Assembly: GCA_033026295.1 (NCBI GenBank)
Contig: CM065182.1
Location: forward strand, 13,268,001-13,332,000
Source: Channa striata
Taxonomy: Eukaryota > Chordata > Actinopteri > Anabantiformes > Channidae
Length of the DNA stretch: 64,000 nt
Direction: 5' to 3'
In this document: in pieces, positions 48,912 through 62,374 of the stretch
How positions within the stretch are numbered: the stretch's first letter is position 1
Layout of the letters: each line of letters opens with the position of its first letter
The notes under the pieces: model-generated
The model's input: only the letters and a program-made list of their open reading frames with translations
The model's database searches: none
Told to the model about the DNA's origin: nothing
Position numbers and translations under genes: made by a program

Positions 48912-51768
48912 ACAGAAAAGAGGGCAAGACCGGATACTCAGAGAGATAAGACTCTGTCCCGAGACTCTCTTCAGCGTTATTGCAGTTAATTAACTGTGAC
49001 TGGATGATAGCAGCTGTGGCTGTCTGAACAAAGAGGCTTTCTGCAGGAGGAAACAGGGTTCATCATCTCCCATAAATATATCTGATCTATAAACACCCAT
49101 GAGCAGAGTGTTAAAGGCAGTTCCTATATATCCAGAAAGATACTGGGTATACTTGGAAATGAAACCCCAAAGACAAACAATAAGAAAAAAAAGAATGTTT
49201 ATGTTAAGATATGTTGAACATTTTCAGTTTTGACATTTTAATAATTAGCTGTTTAGTGGACAACACATCTGAGAACAACTCTCTCCAACTGACTGATTCA
49301 ACAACATAGTGCACTACTGCAAACTGTAGGGTGGATATGTATAACCACTATATGTATTTTAACTATTTATTTATTCATTCTTTTGTCTTTTAGAAGTAGT
49401 AGCGACAGTATATTTATACAGTTTAAGTACATGTAAGTACAAGTACAAGATTTAAAGAACTGGACATTATTTGTAGTTGTCTTTGACTAATTTAATTACG
49501 GTGATGTAGCAGGTGATGACACACCAAATGTTTTGTTTAGAGACAAAAATGTATTTTGTATTGGTACAAAATTACTCTGAAGAAACTCTCAGTGAGAGTT
49601 TGTCATGTTGTGCCTTTTATGAAAGTGAAATTTTAAAAGTGAAAAAGTGTTATTTACTGTGTTCATTTGGTCTGTTGCTATGAATGTGTAAAGAGTTTAA
49701 TACTTTGACAGACTTATTTCAAAGTTTAGAAAAACAGACTTGGGTTTAAATTACGCCAAACAAGGCTGACTGTTTGAAGGGGATCTACTTGATATGTGTG
49801 TTATTGCCGTAGTAGTTAGAGCACTTTTGTCAAAATGTGGGTGCGTCTTTCCATCTGTCTTAGTGTCGGAAGTTGTGTCAGTGCACAAGTGTTCGGAGCC
49901 ATTTTTCCAGCTGTCATATAATAGCCTTTCAGCGGAAATGGATTTTGTGGGGCTTGTTTCATTCTCCAACTGAGACTCTCAGTCATCCATCACGCGGCTA
50001 GTGAGCTGCTTCTGCAGCTTCAGGCTATTTCTTTTTCTTTTTTGCCACGATGAAAAAGAGAAGAAACTCCCATATTTAAATCCTCCCAGTTTATCTCATG
50101 TTTAAACCTCCATCTGCATGTCTCGCAGCCATGTTATAATCTCTTTTTGCTCTGGCTGGTGCCACAGAATTGTTCCACTGCTTCTAGCAGCTTTCTTCTT
50201 CCAGCCGCACTGCACAACTTACATCACACGGAGCTTTTTGGAAGCCATCTAACATCTATAATTTGGAGACACAACAGACTGTTCATTTCGGCAGCAGAAA
50301 TCAACTCAAAATGTTACTATTAGACGTATTTAGCATGAGTCAAACGGGGAGGGAAATCTTGAGAAGCCAGTGCCAGCATGAAACAAAATGCATAAACATG
50401 CAAAAGCATAAAAAGCAAATGCCGAATTTAATTAACTCAAACCACACGGAGTGTAAGAGCAGTTTTGTGCTGATGTTGGCAGCAAAACAAGATAGAGCAC
50501 TTACTTTTTAAACATTTCAAAAATCTACTTATTACACAAAGTTAAAACGTTGGTGAGCAAACTGAGTGAGTATTCATTCGTAGGCTCCACAGTGAGCAGG
50601 GCGGCTGGTTACAACCTGGACCTCCATGACACAGAGCCCTGACATCACAGCACTGCACCACCCTACTATTGACTAATGCATTTCCCTCTGACTTAGCAAG
50701 AAATTGATTTCAAGATTTTCTGTGTCCAGTAGCCAATCTGAGTTTCTGACAGAACATAAGCTAATGATGCAGAGATCTAATCCATGCTGATAATTTGATA
50801 CTGCATCACTAGTCTTCAGTCTCTTCAATTTTCATCATTTTTGATTTGTTAATCATGTGTTGACTCTGTTTTTTTTTTTTTTTTAGGGGGGGGGGGTAAT
50901 GTTTCGTGCTTCTAAAGAACGATTCTCTTTAGGCTTTACAGTGAAAAGATTTTGCAACAACAGGCAACACCTCTGAAGCCGTCATGGTGCCTCTCCAAAC
51001 GGAGAGCAGATGTGAGGTGCAGAATGTGCGTAGGAGAAATTTACAATTATTTTTCTACTCTGCTGAACTGTTTTTTTAATTTCAGCATCTTTAGACAAGG
51101 CTGATGACATCTTGATGAATCCCAGATAATACTGGAATTTTTATAAATATGAATCCAGACAAATTTTGTCATGAGATCAGCAGGGCTGTGCGGCTATTGA
51201 CTGAACACTCAGGTTGAGTCATGTTGTTGAATCACTGCCATCTAATTCAGATCTGGTGACTCATGTAGATTTTCAGGTGAAAAGATCACACATTAACAGG
51301 AAGTGAGCTGTTATCAGGATGTGGGATTTCACTATTAATAAGTGCGTGTCAGCCTTTACCTGCCACTGAGGTCCTCTGCTACTAAATGACTAACAGTCAC
51401 AATAATCAGAATGAGTATTTGTTTAGTCTATGAACTGCTGACATGTATTTAAAATTGGGAAGTTTTGCATTCTATCTGCAATATCTTATGTGGTTAATGA
51501 TCATTAAACAGGAAAATGACTCACCAAATTACTTTTCTGACTGTGAAAATGCCAGGCAGGCACTGATGCAGACATGACATTTTAAAAAGGGGCATGGAGT
51601 AATCCAGGTTTTTTTTATTAGTATCTTTCAGAAAGTCAAAGACAAAGGTGGGATACTGGACCAGATATCCACAAAGTAAAGAGCTATATACTGTATATGA
51701 TTATGCAAAGTGCACCTTTTATAGACTATTTTAATTGCCTTCAGCCTGATAGATGGAAAATCACCTTA
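48912..51768. other. 3' UTR of the LRRN4CL-like gene and intergenic DNA
   Basis: The first part is probably 3' UTR, but no AATAAA was found in the first kilobase, so its end is unknown. At 50869-50896 a T16-A-G11 run occurs. Around 50585-50670 there is text resembling a SINE tail ('aacctggacctccatgac'). No further gene is supported. Confidence 0.45.
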
Positions 51769-51787
51769 TTGCCCTCTGCTGGTCACA
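51769..51787 (-). promoter_or_regulatory. CTCF-like motif, minus orientation
   Basis: Minus strand reads TGTGACCAGCAGAGGGCAA, a close fit to the CTCF core (CCA..AG.GGGC). Predicted by eye. Confidence 0.45.
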
Positions 51788-52653
51788 TTACACCTGGAGG
51801 AGGAGGCCTGCCTGCACTGAATGGCAGAAAATGACATTAATGCAAACAAAACATTATCACAATAATAATAAGCATGTTGACGAAGCTGGATCATTATGGG
51901 CACAGTGTCAATTAGAAGGAGCCGTTGGCTGGGAAACAACACTTTGAAATGCAAGATGAGACAAAACAGACCTTCAATGGGGCCAGTTCACCTGTACCCA
52001 AACACAGGTGCACCAGTCAGTGCTACTGCAAAATCACAGGTGGGAGAAGTATTTAGATGTTTTTCTTACAGCTGTGATACTCTGTAGTATTTAGGTGTGG
52101 ATTAGACTTAGACTCTCAAGAAGGATTTTATTGTCTCAGTTCATTGTTTTATTCTTCATGACTTGAAATTTGAAAGGATGTGTGCAATGCAGTATAAACT
52201 GTAGCTAATCTGAAATGCTAAATAATTGTAATAATAATAACCGACCACTATTTAAAAATAAAGATAACCAAATAAGCCAATTTAAATGACTGGTAAAGCT
52301 TGTGCTAGCCTTGAAAACTGTCAGATAAATTGCACAGAGGGTTGGAAAAACAAAAATAAACTTCTTTGGTTTTCATGTTTTTGCACCACTTTGTTGAGCC
52401 TCTATGTTGCATATTGCATTTTGAAGTGATTATATTGTGTTTGGATTAAAAAAAACTCCACTGAATGCATTTTCAAGGCAACAGCTGCTTTCAAAAGCTG
52501 TGAAAGTAATTGTAGGTTGAAATATTATGTTCATCTCATAACTTTATAGCAGTAGCTATTCAAAACAGTCATTTTCAGACAATTAATTATTCATGAAAAT
52601 TAATTTGCATTTGGCAATGAGAAAATGAACGTTATTCTTTTATTATTACCTTT

Positions 52654-52670
52654 CCACCAGCAGGGGCACT
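52654..52670 (+). promoter_or_regulatory. CTCF-like motif, plus orientation
   Basis: CCACCAGCAGGGGCACT fits the CTCF core. It points away from the site at 51769-51787. Confidence 0.45.
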
Positions 52671-53333
52671 AATGGCTGCTTTCTCTGCCCGCTGGGGTCA
52701 GCTTTTACAGGGCATAAAATGTTCAAAGTAGGTCAGGCATCCATCAGTGCACGTTATTGGAAAAATGCCATGTCCACCCTCAGCCAGGAAATCTGAACCA
52801 ATACAGGTTACACACCGGGAGAAAGACTTCTGCATTTTCAGACTGCTGAGACTTTGGTAGACAACATATTCAACAAAAAAGTAAAACTTGTGCCAATGCT
52901 AAAAACTTTCTGAGAGATTAGCTTTAGATCAAGTGTTAAAAACATATTTTTTCTAACATTAATCTGGAAAATGCTGAAACCTTTATCAGAGGAAACTATG
53001 CCTGTAAGTGGGAGGCTGTACAAACTAACCCCCTCCTTCCCAACCCCCCTGAAGGCATCTCATCTTGTTTATTCCTGTTATGACTGAGACCGTTTGTCTG
53101 TTTTGGCTCAAAACACAACTCCGTATATAAAAAGATTAACTTCTGTCTCTGAGTGAGAGTCTGATGTCACTGGAAGGATGATCAGGGCTTATGGAAATGC
53201 AGCAGGGTGTATGTTAGATTACATTTCTACGTCTGGCATCATCACAGACGAGATGAACAAATAAATAAAGAACACAAATGTTTGTCATCAGATGCCAAAC
53301 AGGTTCAGTCACTTTTTTTATTTGTTTCATAAG

Positions 53334-53350
53334 GACCACTAGAGGTCATT
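53334..53350 (+). promoter_or_regulatory. CTCF-like motif, plus orientation (weaker)
   Basis: GACCACTAGAGGTCATT matches CCACTAGAGGGC except for one base in the GGGC part. Confidence 0.35.
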
Positions 53351-56300
53351 ATTGCAAAGACCTCTGAGGAAATCAAAGCCACCTCTGGCATGCGCTCAGC
53401 AAAAATGTTGTGGAAATTGATATTAGTTGTTCTAATAGGGATAGAAATTGGTTTGTAGTAGCAATCAGCTCAGTAACATGACTTCATCAAATTTGACAGA
53501 GGTTTGTGTTAGACTAAGCAGCTAAATGTTTTCTCTCTGTCCCTACTAGTTATTTCTCAAAATGTTCATTCACGGCCGGGCAGGTCAGTGCTCTTCTTTC
53601 TACTCTTCACGATAGCTCAGCAAGAACATTTCATAGGAGAGGAAGAGAAAATGTTTTTGTCCCCCCAACCAATTTCCTTGTAGGAAGAGCTGGGGTAACC
53701 ATGGGAACTGGGCATTACACAGGACAGAGCTGAGGAGACTGACATTGAGCTCAGCTTAGAAAGGAGAGTTATCAATCACTTTGGCATCAGCACTGCTTCT
53801 TCCTCTCTCATCCTCTCCCTCTCGCTCTCTCACATACACACAGACCTGCTCTTTCACCCCTTACATGACTTCACAGCACTAAAATCATGATATTTTTTCT
53901 TTTCACAAGAGAACAAACATCTTACTTCATGTGCCAGTGTCTAGTTTATGGGTGTGGATGCATACAACAAACATGCTAACTAAGTGCTGCCAGCTACTGG
54001 CATCTTCATAATGATGGCGAACCTTTCAGGCACTAGAAGCGTCCTGCACATTCATAACGATAAGTTACTTAAGTTTCTCATATGACAGTTACTGTTACAG
54101 TGTAATAACTGATGAAGAGAGATTTACATTTTTTGTTACAAGATAAATTAATAGTTTATAGAATATACAGTATGGCCTGTAATTTAATTTAGTAATATTT
54201 ATTACTAATATTTTAGAGTATTTCCCATACTGCCTAAACGTTTACTGCTTACTGTTGCCTTGACGAAATGCTTGACTGGTTATGAATGAAAACACTATTT
54301 TAGAATGAGCACTTTTTATAATGTATTGTTGTTGTTTTCAAAAGGCTTCAGTTCGAGCTCAGGCGCTGTCAGTTCAAGCTCTAACGCTGTAGGAAACCTG
54401 GAGGGACCCAAAGCTGGAGCTGTATTTAACCATGTGAGGTTAAGCGCCAGTTTTCCCAGAGTGGCTGGACTGCTCTAGTTTCCGGCTCTTTTCAGCCGGT
54501 CTGGAAGAAAATAGCTATTCGTATAAAGTGTTACCTGTAAGAAGAAACTTACAGTTTAATACTGTCAGTGTCTGCACTCACCCCACCCAATCACCAGGTC
54601 CCCAATTTATATTCTTTACCCGCTTTTCTTTTTCTCCCCCATTTTATTGTCAAGGAGCCAGTGAAGCATATCCCTGCATGCAATAGCTCGAAGTTAGCGA
54701 GGCACCTTTGACAGGCTGCCAGTCTGTCATCAAGTCTATACGCCACTTGAGCTGCGGGAGGAAACTCACAAACTGGACCTGAACAGAAGACCAGTCACTG
54801 TTCATCAAAACACAGCAACGAGACATTGGGAACAGAGAGAATTTAGTTTTGCACAAATCCTGTGATGTATTTAGGCCAGGAGCGGAATAGCTGGAAAGAT
54901 GTGATATGATAATCCTAATGTGATATGCGTGCAGTTAGCACACAGAAAATACCTTTAGATATCATAAACAACTGAGGCAAAATCTAAAATGGCCAGATGT
55001 TGAACAAAATAAATCCAAATTACCCCCTGCTTTAAAAAAAAAAAAAAAAAAAAAAAAGGCTTACAGCTGGAACAGGAACAAGCACAGGAACAAGAGCTAA
55101 ATCAGGGACAAATTATTCAGGACACAGTAACAGGGGATAGAAAACTCAGGAGGAGGGCAAGGACTTGACCTTTTCTGAATATTCATGACAAGAGTGAGGA
55201 GAGATGTAAACCTTTTCCAATATCTAAAACCTTTGAGGAGCTTGCGATTCAGGGCAAAAATAAATATATCTAGCAGGATATGTTGGCTGCCAGCCAGCCA
55301 GAAGGATCAATAGCCATTAACACCATCATGAATGCAGTCAGAGGACAGCAGGGATCTGCAGCTCTGCAGAGTATTTCATCATGATGGGAGGTGGATTGGA
55401 GCTTTAGTTACAGTAAGAGAAGCCCGCTCCTCGCAGGCGAGAGCGATGCTTTCTGACTGACAATGTCATAAGTGTGCTGTGTATGTAAACACGTTCAGCC
55501 TGGAGAATCTAGGTCATTTTGTGGCTGGCATGAGATGAGAGGAGGAGCCATCTGGAGAAGCACCAAGACATAAATGTGCGCTGTGTTCATGTGTCAAGAG
55601 CCAGGCCGTAATCCACACGCATCGCCTTTTATCTGCTTCACGAATCAAGTGAACACGCCTCCAGTGGTGATCAAATCCACAGTGAACTAAAGGTAGTGAG
55701 GCAGGGGGGAGAAGTGATGAAAGCTTGTAATTTCGATCTGCAGTTCCCTTTGGTTTACCACTGTGGTAAAAGTGTTCATTAAAATACAAACAATCTTCAT
55801 CATACACAAAGTTCTGTGTCATAATATTGACACTGGCTTGCATTGCTTGCTTGCTTGCAAAAAAAAAAGAATCATGCAACCATGTGGTGAGAATCACACA
55901 GTGAATCTGGAACATAATGTGCTGCATTGCTACAGCAGAGGCTGGGGATATGCTGAGGTTTTTGACATTTTAGGTCTGTCCTTAAAGTGCCATTAAAAAA
56001 AAGAAAAAAAAAGTATTAAAGAGTCATGATCGTGTAAGTGGACGTCTTCTCTCAAATCAGTTTGAAAGTCATTTTAAAAAATGTCTGCGGACATCCACGG
56101 TACCATCGGAAATCACTGTGGCTGCTCTCTTTGCTTTGACTGCTAAAACAATCACAGAGGCTGAGAGGTGAGCAACATGGTTAGAGTAAAGGAGAAAAGG
56201 TGAACAGGGGACAACTCCTACAGTTTCTCCTCTAGGGACCATTAATGTCAAAACCATCAGCAGAACATCCACGAATGTCATAAAGCCGGCACTGCTGAAA

Positions 56301-56885
56301 TTTCAACAAAACCAAAAAGCATTAATGCACTGATTTGATCTGCTAAAAAAGATAAATACCACAATATAACCTGTATGGGAAAATGGTAAATTACCATTTC
56401 ATCATATACTGTCTTACCGCCTACATCTAATGAGGAGTTTTATTGGGCTACGCATCAAACAGTATTTGTTTCCTTATGCCATATTAAGTTGTATCTTGTC
56501 ATGCATGTCAGCAGCTGAGCCCGTTAGCTTTGCTTCTTTGTTCATTGCAGTTTCACTTTTCATCATAGGATCACAAACTGCCTATTTTTAAATTGAAAGA
56601 ATAAGGCAAATGTTACATCAGAAGAACTTAACAATTAACTGCTAAAAAAAAATTGTTTTTGAAGAATCAGAAAAAGATGCAAAGCACTTATCAAAACAAC
56701 CTGACAAAGGTTCGAAAATAACAACAAAAAGATAGTAAAAGAAGAATAGAATGTAAGACATGAAAAACTATTGACAATATAACTATACACCCTGACAGAA
56801 CGACAGTTGCACATTTGCTGCAAAAAAAGACTAAAATTAAAATTTGAGAACATAATGAGGATTTAAAGATCTGACCTAAACTCAC

Positions 56886-57228
56886 CTGATGATTACACAA
56901 ACCTTTTTGTTCCCGCAACAGCATGAAGCAGACGTCTCGGACACCATATGCTGCTATTAAAGGCTTTAATCGGCCAGGAGCAGGTGGGCAGATTGTGGGC
57001 GACATTACCGTCTGTCTAGATGCCATGAGGAGCAGCAACCCTGGTGAAAGTGCCAGTTTCCAGGTAACATCGGTCAGCAGCATGTTTCCAGCCCTGGACG
57101 GCAGTGCAGCGTTCGAGCAGCTTTCTGTAGCTAACACAAGCCCATGGTGGAGCAAGCCTCAGACAGTTACTATAGATTTCACCAAAGACCACATAAGAAA
57201 ACTTCATTCACAGTTATCCAGACTATAA
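56886..57228 (-). other. Unassigned open segment, possibly an exon or pseudogene fragment
   Basis: Less AT-rich than its flanks and open on both strands. On the minus strand one frame reads through APGRLKPLIAAYGVRDVCF and ends at CATCAG|GTGAGT, a good donor. On the plus strand a frame starting at 56923 runs 101 codons. I recognise neither product. The orientation given follows the splice donor and is only a guess. Confidence 0.25.
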
Positions 57229-57538
57229 TGTTAAAAGTAATATATTAATAAGAACCAGCCATGCAATATTTAACAGATAAACCAACAATTCATAATGAAT
57301 GGGAGGCCTGAACTTTGCAGCTCATTCATTGCATTTTAAAAACCAGTGCACATCAGCTTTCCTGCCACACCACTTCCCTGAAATCATGACCACTCCCTAA
57401 TTCCCAGATTCAATCAGCACATCAAACACAGGGTTCACTATTTGAACCCAATATTAAAACTTCCACCAGTTATGAGGATGGGCATGAACTTGCTGTAGTC
57501 AGTAATGACAACAACATTCAATTACTTTCAAAACCATG

Positions 57539-57544
57539 TTTATT
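57539..57544 (-). promoter_or_regulatory. Candidate poly(A) signal of the KLHL gene
   Basis: AATAAA on the minus strand 567 bases after the stop codon, predicting a 3' UTR of about 590 bases. Confidence 0.5.
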
Positions 57545-58110
57545 AAATTTAGAAAACACCATTTGTTAACAGTTTCATAGTAATAGCAGGAAAGAATTGA
57601 AACTGTACGAGAGAGACGTATTTGGGGCCTTGGCCAACCCCTGAGTTAAAAACCAGCCGTGTTTTGGAACTTATCTGTCCCTACGTGTCAACTCTCTGGG
57701 GTCACCTGCATCTAACCTGGCATAGACTAGAGTAAAGACAGTCAGTGTGGTAGTCAGCGTCTCAAGGTAGAGTGTCTTAAAGAAACAAGACGTAAGAAAA
57801 CTTTGTAGACATCAGGTAGAAAAGTTGATTTGCAAAGTCACTTTTCAAGTCAAGGTATTTCCTGCCAGAATATACCGAGTATGCAACGTTAACAAGTAAT
57901 TAGGTTGCCAAACCGTATCGGTATGTAGCTTTAATCACTTAGGGAGGGGCTTCTGCACAGCTTGAGGGAACCTGGGGATACTTAGGGATGCAGTACAGAT
58001 GTAGTCCAAAGAGGAAGTGCAAACAATGTCTAAAAGGTGTGTTTGTTGAGGGGTTAGATGGGCAAAAGGTAATGGGGGTCTGAGCAAAGTGGGCTCCCCC
58101 CCTTTACTCA

Positions 58111-58598
58111 TCAAGGTGCTGAGAGAGGCGACTCTCTGGAGGGTGAGCCTGAAATATCCTCAGGGGGGAAAACCGTGAGTGTGCAAGCTCGGATCCCACC
58201 CAACGACTCCGGTAAGTCAAATACTTTGTGCCATTCGTCTTTTTCAGGGTCATACTTCTGCACTATTTCCACCATGCAGCGATTGTTCCATGAGTAGCCC
58301 CCCACCACATAGATTTTATTTTCAAACACCGCCACGCCAACGTCACTCTGGCCTCGCAACATGGCAGCAATAGGTGTCCACAAGTCAAGGGCAGGGGAGT
58401 AATATTCACAGCTCAGCACGTCGTCATAGTCGCTGGTGCCCCGGAAATGATTTCCCCCGATCACGTAAAGACGGTCGCCAACCGTGCACATGCAGTGGAG
58501 GCCACGAACCGTAGTCATGGGAGCTTTTTGAGTCCATTTATCTGCATCTGGGTCGAAGCACATCAGCTCCTTCTGAAAAGTGTCATGTGTGATTCCCC
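58111..58598 (-). CDS. klhl13: klhl13 terminal coding exon
   Basis: Starts after the acceptor CTTACTGCAG with GG GGA ATC (glycine pair of a Kelch blade) and ends at TGA (58111-58113). No in-frame ATG is needed because it is internal to the protein. Confidence 0.93.
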
Positions 58599-61500
58599 CT
58601 GCAGTAAGGAAAAAAAAGGCAAATAAGTTTCCACTAAACATTTTGGAGGAAAACAGCCATTTAGAGATTTCAATCAGCCCGATTAGTGACATAATTACCC
58701 TGAGTCACGTGGGCCTCAAGGTACAAAAACAAATTTGTCACATTTGCTTCAGTGTGGAAGGTATGAGAAAGTCAACTTTCCACAAATTCTGTTCGTGCCA
58801 AGTCAACAGGCAATACACAGCACACTAGAGAATTAATTTCATCCTATTTTCCACAGTATGAAATAATATTGATAAGCACTTTGTACAAATTGGACTGAAC
58901 CACTGGAAAGCATCAATGCACACTCACACAGACCTAGTCAGACAGACAGACACACAGCGTAGATACCAGGATACAAAAAGCAGAGAGAAAGTGGGGAGTG
59001 AGGAAAAAAAAAAAAAACAGGACATGTCTACAGGGAAGGCTTAAAATAAAGAGGAACACAATCCCAGCATGCATTTGGGTGGAAGCCAGCCCAACCCTCC
59101 CCCCCCCAGGCAGAGTCACTACCAGCAAATGCAGTGAAGATTTACAGAGCATGCAGAATAGAGGCTGCTGCCCAGTGATCGTGTGCTTAGATTATTGTTG
59201 ATGCCTGATTCGTCTAATCAGCTGCCATGACTCAGATGTGTGCTGCACCTCCTTAATTGATCAAATCCAAAGACAGATTGACAATCCATTTTCTTCATCA
59301 AAGCAGACCTAGGGGCAATTCCACTATTAAAATTCTGACAACAGAACGGGAATAGAGTAAATGCAAGGTCCTTATAATTCCTCCCAAGGGGCCCTGCCGC
59401 TATTCTGATTCAGTTCAGGACCTTCGGTGTTATTGACATCGGACATATCCTGGTACCGTCATGTTAAATCGTTACCATTACAGAGACATGAAGAATGGGC
59501 AGGGTTTTGCCACCTCTGCCTCAGAGAGACAGGCCAACGGTTTTTGCCATTCCAGAGACCGAACAGGATAAACTAGATTATAGTTTGTATTGTCTTCTTC
59601 ACATACTACACCATAAAAAAACATTAACCCTTGTAAAACTTTTGACCTGTTTGGTTCGTTGGTTGAATTCATGCAACAACATGGACCCAAAGAAAATATG
59701 TAGAATACACAAAGATGACAAGTGTGTGAGAGAGAGAGAAGAAAAAAACCACACACCATATTGACAGAGTTTCCCAACTTGAGCTCTATATAAATATCAC
59801 CTTTTAATGTTCGTTCTTTAAAAAAATAAATTTAGTTAAATCCCTTAACGATGCACATTACCGAAGACACAACTGAGCTCCAGCAGAGACCGACCACTTT
59901 TCTATAATAGGATGGTGAGGAACAGTATGGATTATTATTTTTGTGTGCTCTGTGTGGACTGTAAACACTAAACAAATGTAATTGGCTCCGCTTTTCACTT
60001 CATTTTTAGATGAAGTTAAAACCTACAGTGCTTTTTATTTATAGTCGCTGTTCAGATAAGATATCTTCTATAACCAACATCTCTCCACCTTCCAGCCTTT
60101 TGACATTTCAGTCTGACTATCTTACAAAACTACTTTCAGCTGTGTAAAAAACGCTTCCTCAGTCCCTCACTCATACATCTTTTGGGTTTCATTTACTGGA
60201 TGGTAAGCAGTAAGTTCTCATACTTATGAGTCATATAAGGTTGTCATTGACGGATGTCGTTGTCACACAATGTTGATTTATACATCTATAAAATTCAACA
60301 CATTTTAGTGCAAGACTGTTAGCAGTACAAGTCATGGATACAAGTTTGTCATTCAACTGTGATAATTCTTTCAGGGCATAAATTCCATAGTCAGACTTTG
60401 GACATCCAAACTGTCAGTGAGAGAATATACTGCAGTGCATTAAAAAATGAATGAATAACTGAATGTATAAATAACCACCTGGATTTAAGTAAGCAAATAG
60501 AAGAGAGCCTTCCATTAGACAAGTGCCATGATTACAAGATTGACTAAAACTAAATAACTACAAATGGTCTAAATTGTAAGATCACAGGATCTTAATCTGT
60601 CCGATAGGACTGTGGAGCAGAAGCAGTGCGGCTGTGCACTGATTCAATACTTATGTCTAATCTCTGCCACACCACTTGAGCTGCGATTGTCTGTGGGCTG
60701 AGTGCATTTGTCAGGTTCATCCAGCTGACAGAATACCTTCAGACAGCACAGCAGCTCAGCCAGAGAATGTGACCTGATCTGCAGTGACAGACAGACACAG
60801 AACTGTACTTCACCATGGGTCATCTCGCACAGCAAGACTGTAATTCCTGAGAATGTGGGTGCAGTAAGGGCTTGGTGCAAAAAAAAAAAAACCTTTAATG
60901 GGTTATACGCGTTTACCTGTACCTAGTGTCCTTTAAAGAAGGTTTTTCATATGAGGTATGTTTTATTTATGTTTGTACACACTAAACTGACCAATCAGCT
61001 CTACCCTGTGACACACACAGGGTGACAGTCACACGGCTCAGCTGGTGGTTACAAAAGGGAAATTTAACAGACTACTGTCCTGCTATTAGCCACATCAATG
61101 ACACATGAAGCCAAGAAACAAATAAATCCATCAAAATATCAAAAAGGGCGACTGATCAATATAATATACTAATTATAAATACATTTTCATATACTAACTA
61201 ACTGTAACACTCCTGTTTACGAAAGTGTTAATATTACTTTTGCCAATAGGAAAATATTTTTATCCTACCTAATTATTCCAAACACTCAAACTCCATTGAA
61301 ATTCTGACATATCTATTTGTGGTTTTAGCACCCAAACAATTCATGTTCATTTCTTTTGTAGTGTTTGCTCAGAGATATTCACTAGTTTTCACTTTTAGTT
61401 TTCTCAAATTTTAAAAGCATGAATGGCAATGATTAGAACTGATCTGCAGAAAGTGGTGTAAGCACTGCATGACCCAATGATGGACATTTAGGTGACACCA

Positions 61501-62374
61501 CCTTAGACACATTTATTTATGGATTAACTATGCAAAAAGGTCTAATCTATTTTCTTTCTAGTTTTTCATCTTTATGAACACTGGGAATGTGTTGTGTATG
61601 ACACAGGCTCTTGTGAGTAACACTTCCTACACAGGTCGGCTACTTTGCTCCAACCTTTCCCATTTTACTGCCACCCTCCACCCCTAACACCACCACCACC
61701 ACCGTCCTTTGTACTACCGCTCTGGATTAGTAACACAGAGAAACTAGGGCTCATCTCCACAATGCAGGATTTATTTCAATCCTATGAAGTGAACAGATAT
61801 GGACATGACACCTAAAGAGCAAGAACTGACAGCCCAAAGGCCGGTCACAGTGTTCACCCTCTGCCTGAAACAGTGAACCCTTACAGACAAGACATAACAT
61901 CACCAGTGTGCAACAGGCAGGTGATATACAAAAGCTGGCTGTAGCAAGTGCAAAATATATACATATCTAGTACTGGTATACTGTTGGAAATCATATTACC
62001 AGCTCAGTGACATCTCAAAATCTCTAATGCATTGTATTTATCAATAATAGAACTTACGAGCAGAGGTAACCACAGCATAGATTACATGGTGCTTATTGCT
62101 CTACGTTTTAATAAGCCATTTGCTGCCATGAAATCGGTAGATTAATTCCAATTAGGACTACAAGATGTAACATCTATTTTTAAACTTACTACACAGTTAC
62201 ACATTACATAACTTAGTCATTCAACAAAATAACTTAATTAAGCTCATTGGAGCCACTTACCTGAAATATACATATAACCTCCATACACTGTCCCAGCATG
62301 TCCGTAATGTGGCTCATTCATTTTGGCGACATATGTCCATTCATTTGTCCTTGGGTTGTAGCACTCCACAGTAG
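58111..62374 (-). CDS. klhl13: Kelch-like protein 13/9, last two coding exons (partial)
   Basis: Exon 62261-62374 and terminal exon 58111-58598, joined in phase 1 across ISG|GITHD, encode about 199 C-terminal residues. They contain the last Kelch repeats of a beta-propeller, with GG doublets and the usual Y/W spacing (VECYNPRTNEWTYVAKM, MYISGGITHDTF, LYVIGGNHFRGTSDYDDV, IYVVGGYSWNNRCMVEIV). The sequence and the tail SPSRESPLSAP match KLHL13 and KLHL9. KLHL9 is an intronless mammalian copy, so an intron-bearing fish gene is best called klhl13. In mammals this protein is a CUL3 ubiquitin-ligase adaptor acting on Aurora B in mitosis (family knowledge). The protein stops at ...LSAP, a few residues earlier than I recall for the human proteins. 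The BTB and BACK domains and first Kelch repeats must lie beyond 64,000. Confidence 0.9.
58599..62260. other. klhl13: klhl13 intron (3.7 kb)
   Basis: AT-rich intron between the last two coding exons, with an A/T homopolymer near 59003-59015 and an (ACC)n run at about 61688-61703. No nested gene is supported. Confidence 0.6.
62261..62374 (-). CDS. klhl13: klhl13 penultimate coding exon
   Basis: 114 nt between acceptor TTCTTCAAG and donor TTTCAG|GTAAGT, phase 1 at both ends. Encodes one Kelch blade, from ATVECYN to MYIS. Confidence 0.92.

Larger units (their letters stand above)
51951..56880. other. Intergenic DNA upstream of the KLHL gene's 3' end
   Basis: Contains the two plus-oriented CTCF-like motifs, a degraded retroelement-tail fragment at about 54700-54800 ('gacaggctgccagtctgtc'), a run of 24 A at 55034-55057 and a short (TTGC)n at about 55840-55860. 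Open frames such as 55514-55927 show no known domain. Confidence 0.5.

Noticed and set aside
55514..55927. 137-codon minus-strand open frame
   Set aside because: No family resemblance and no splice or promoter context.
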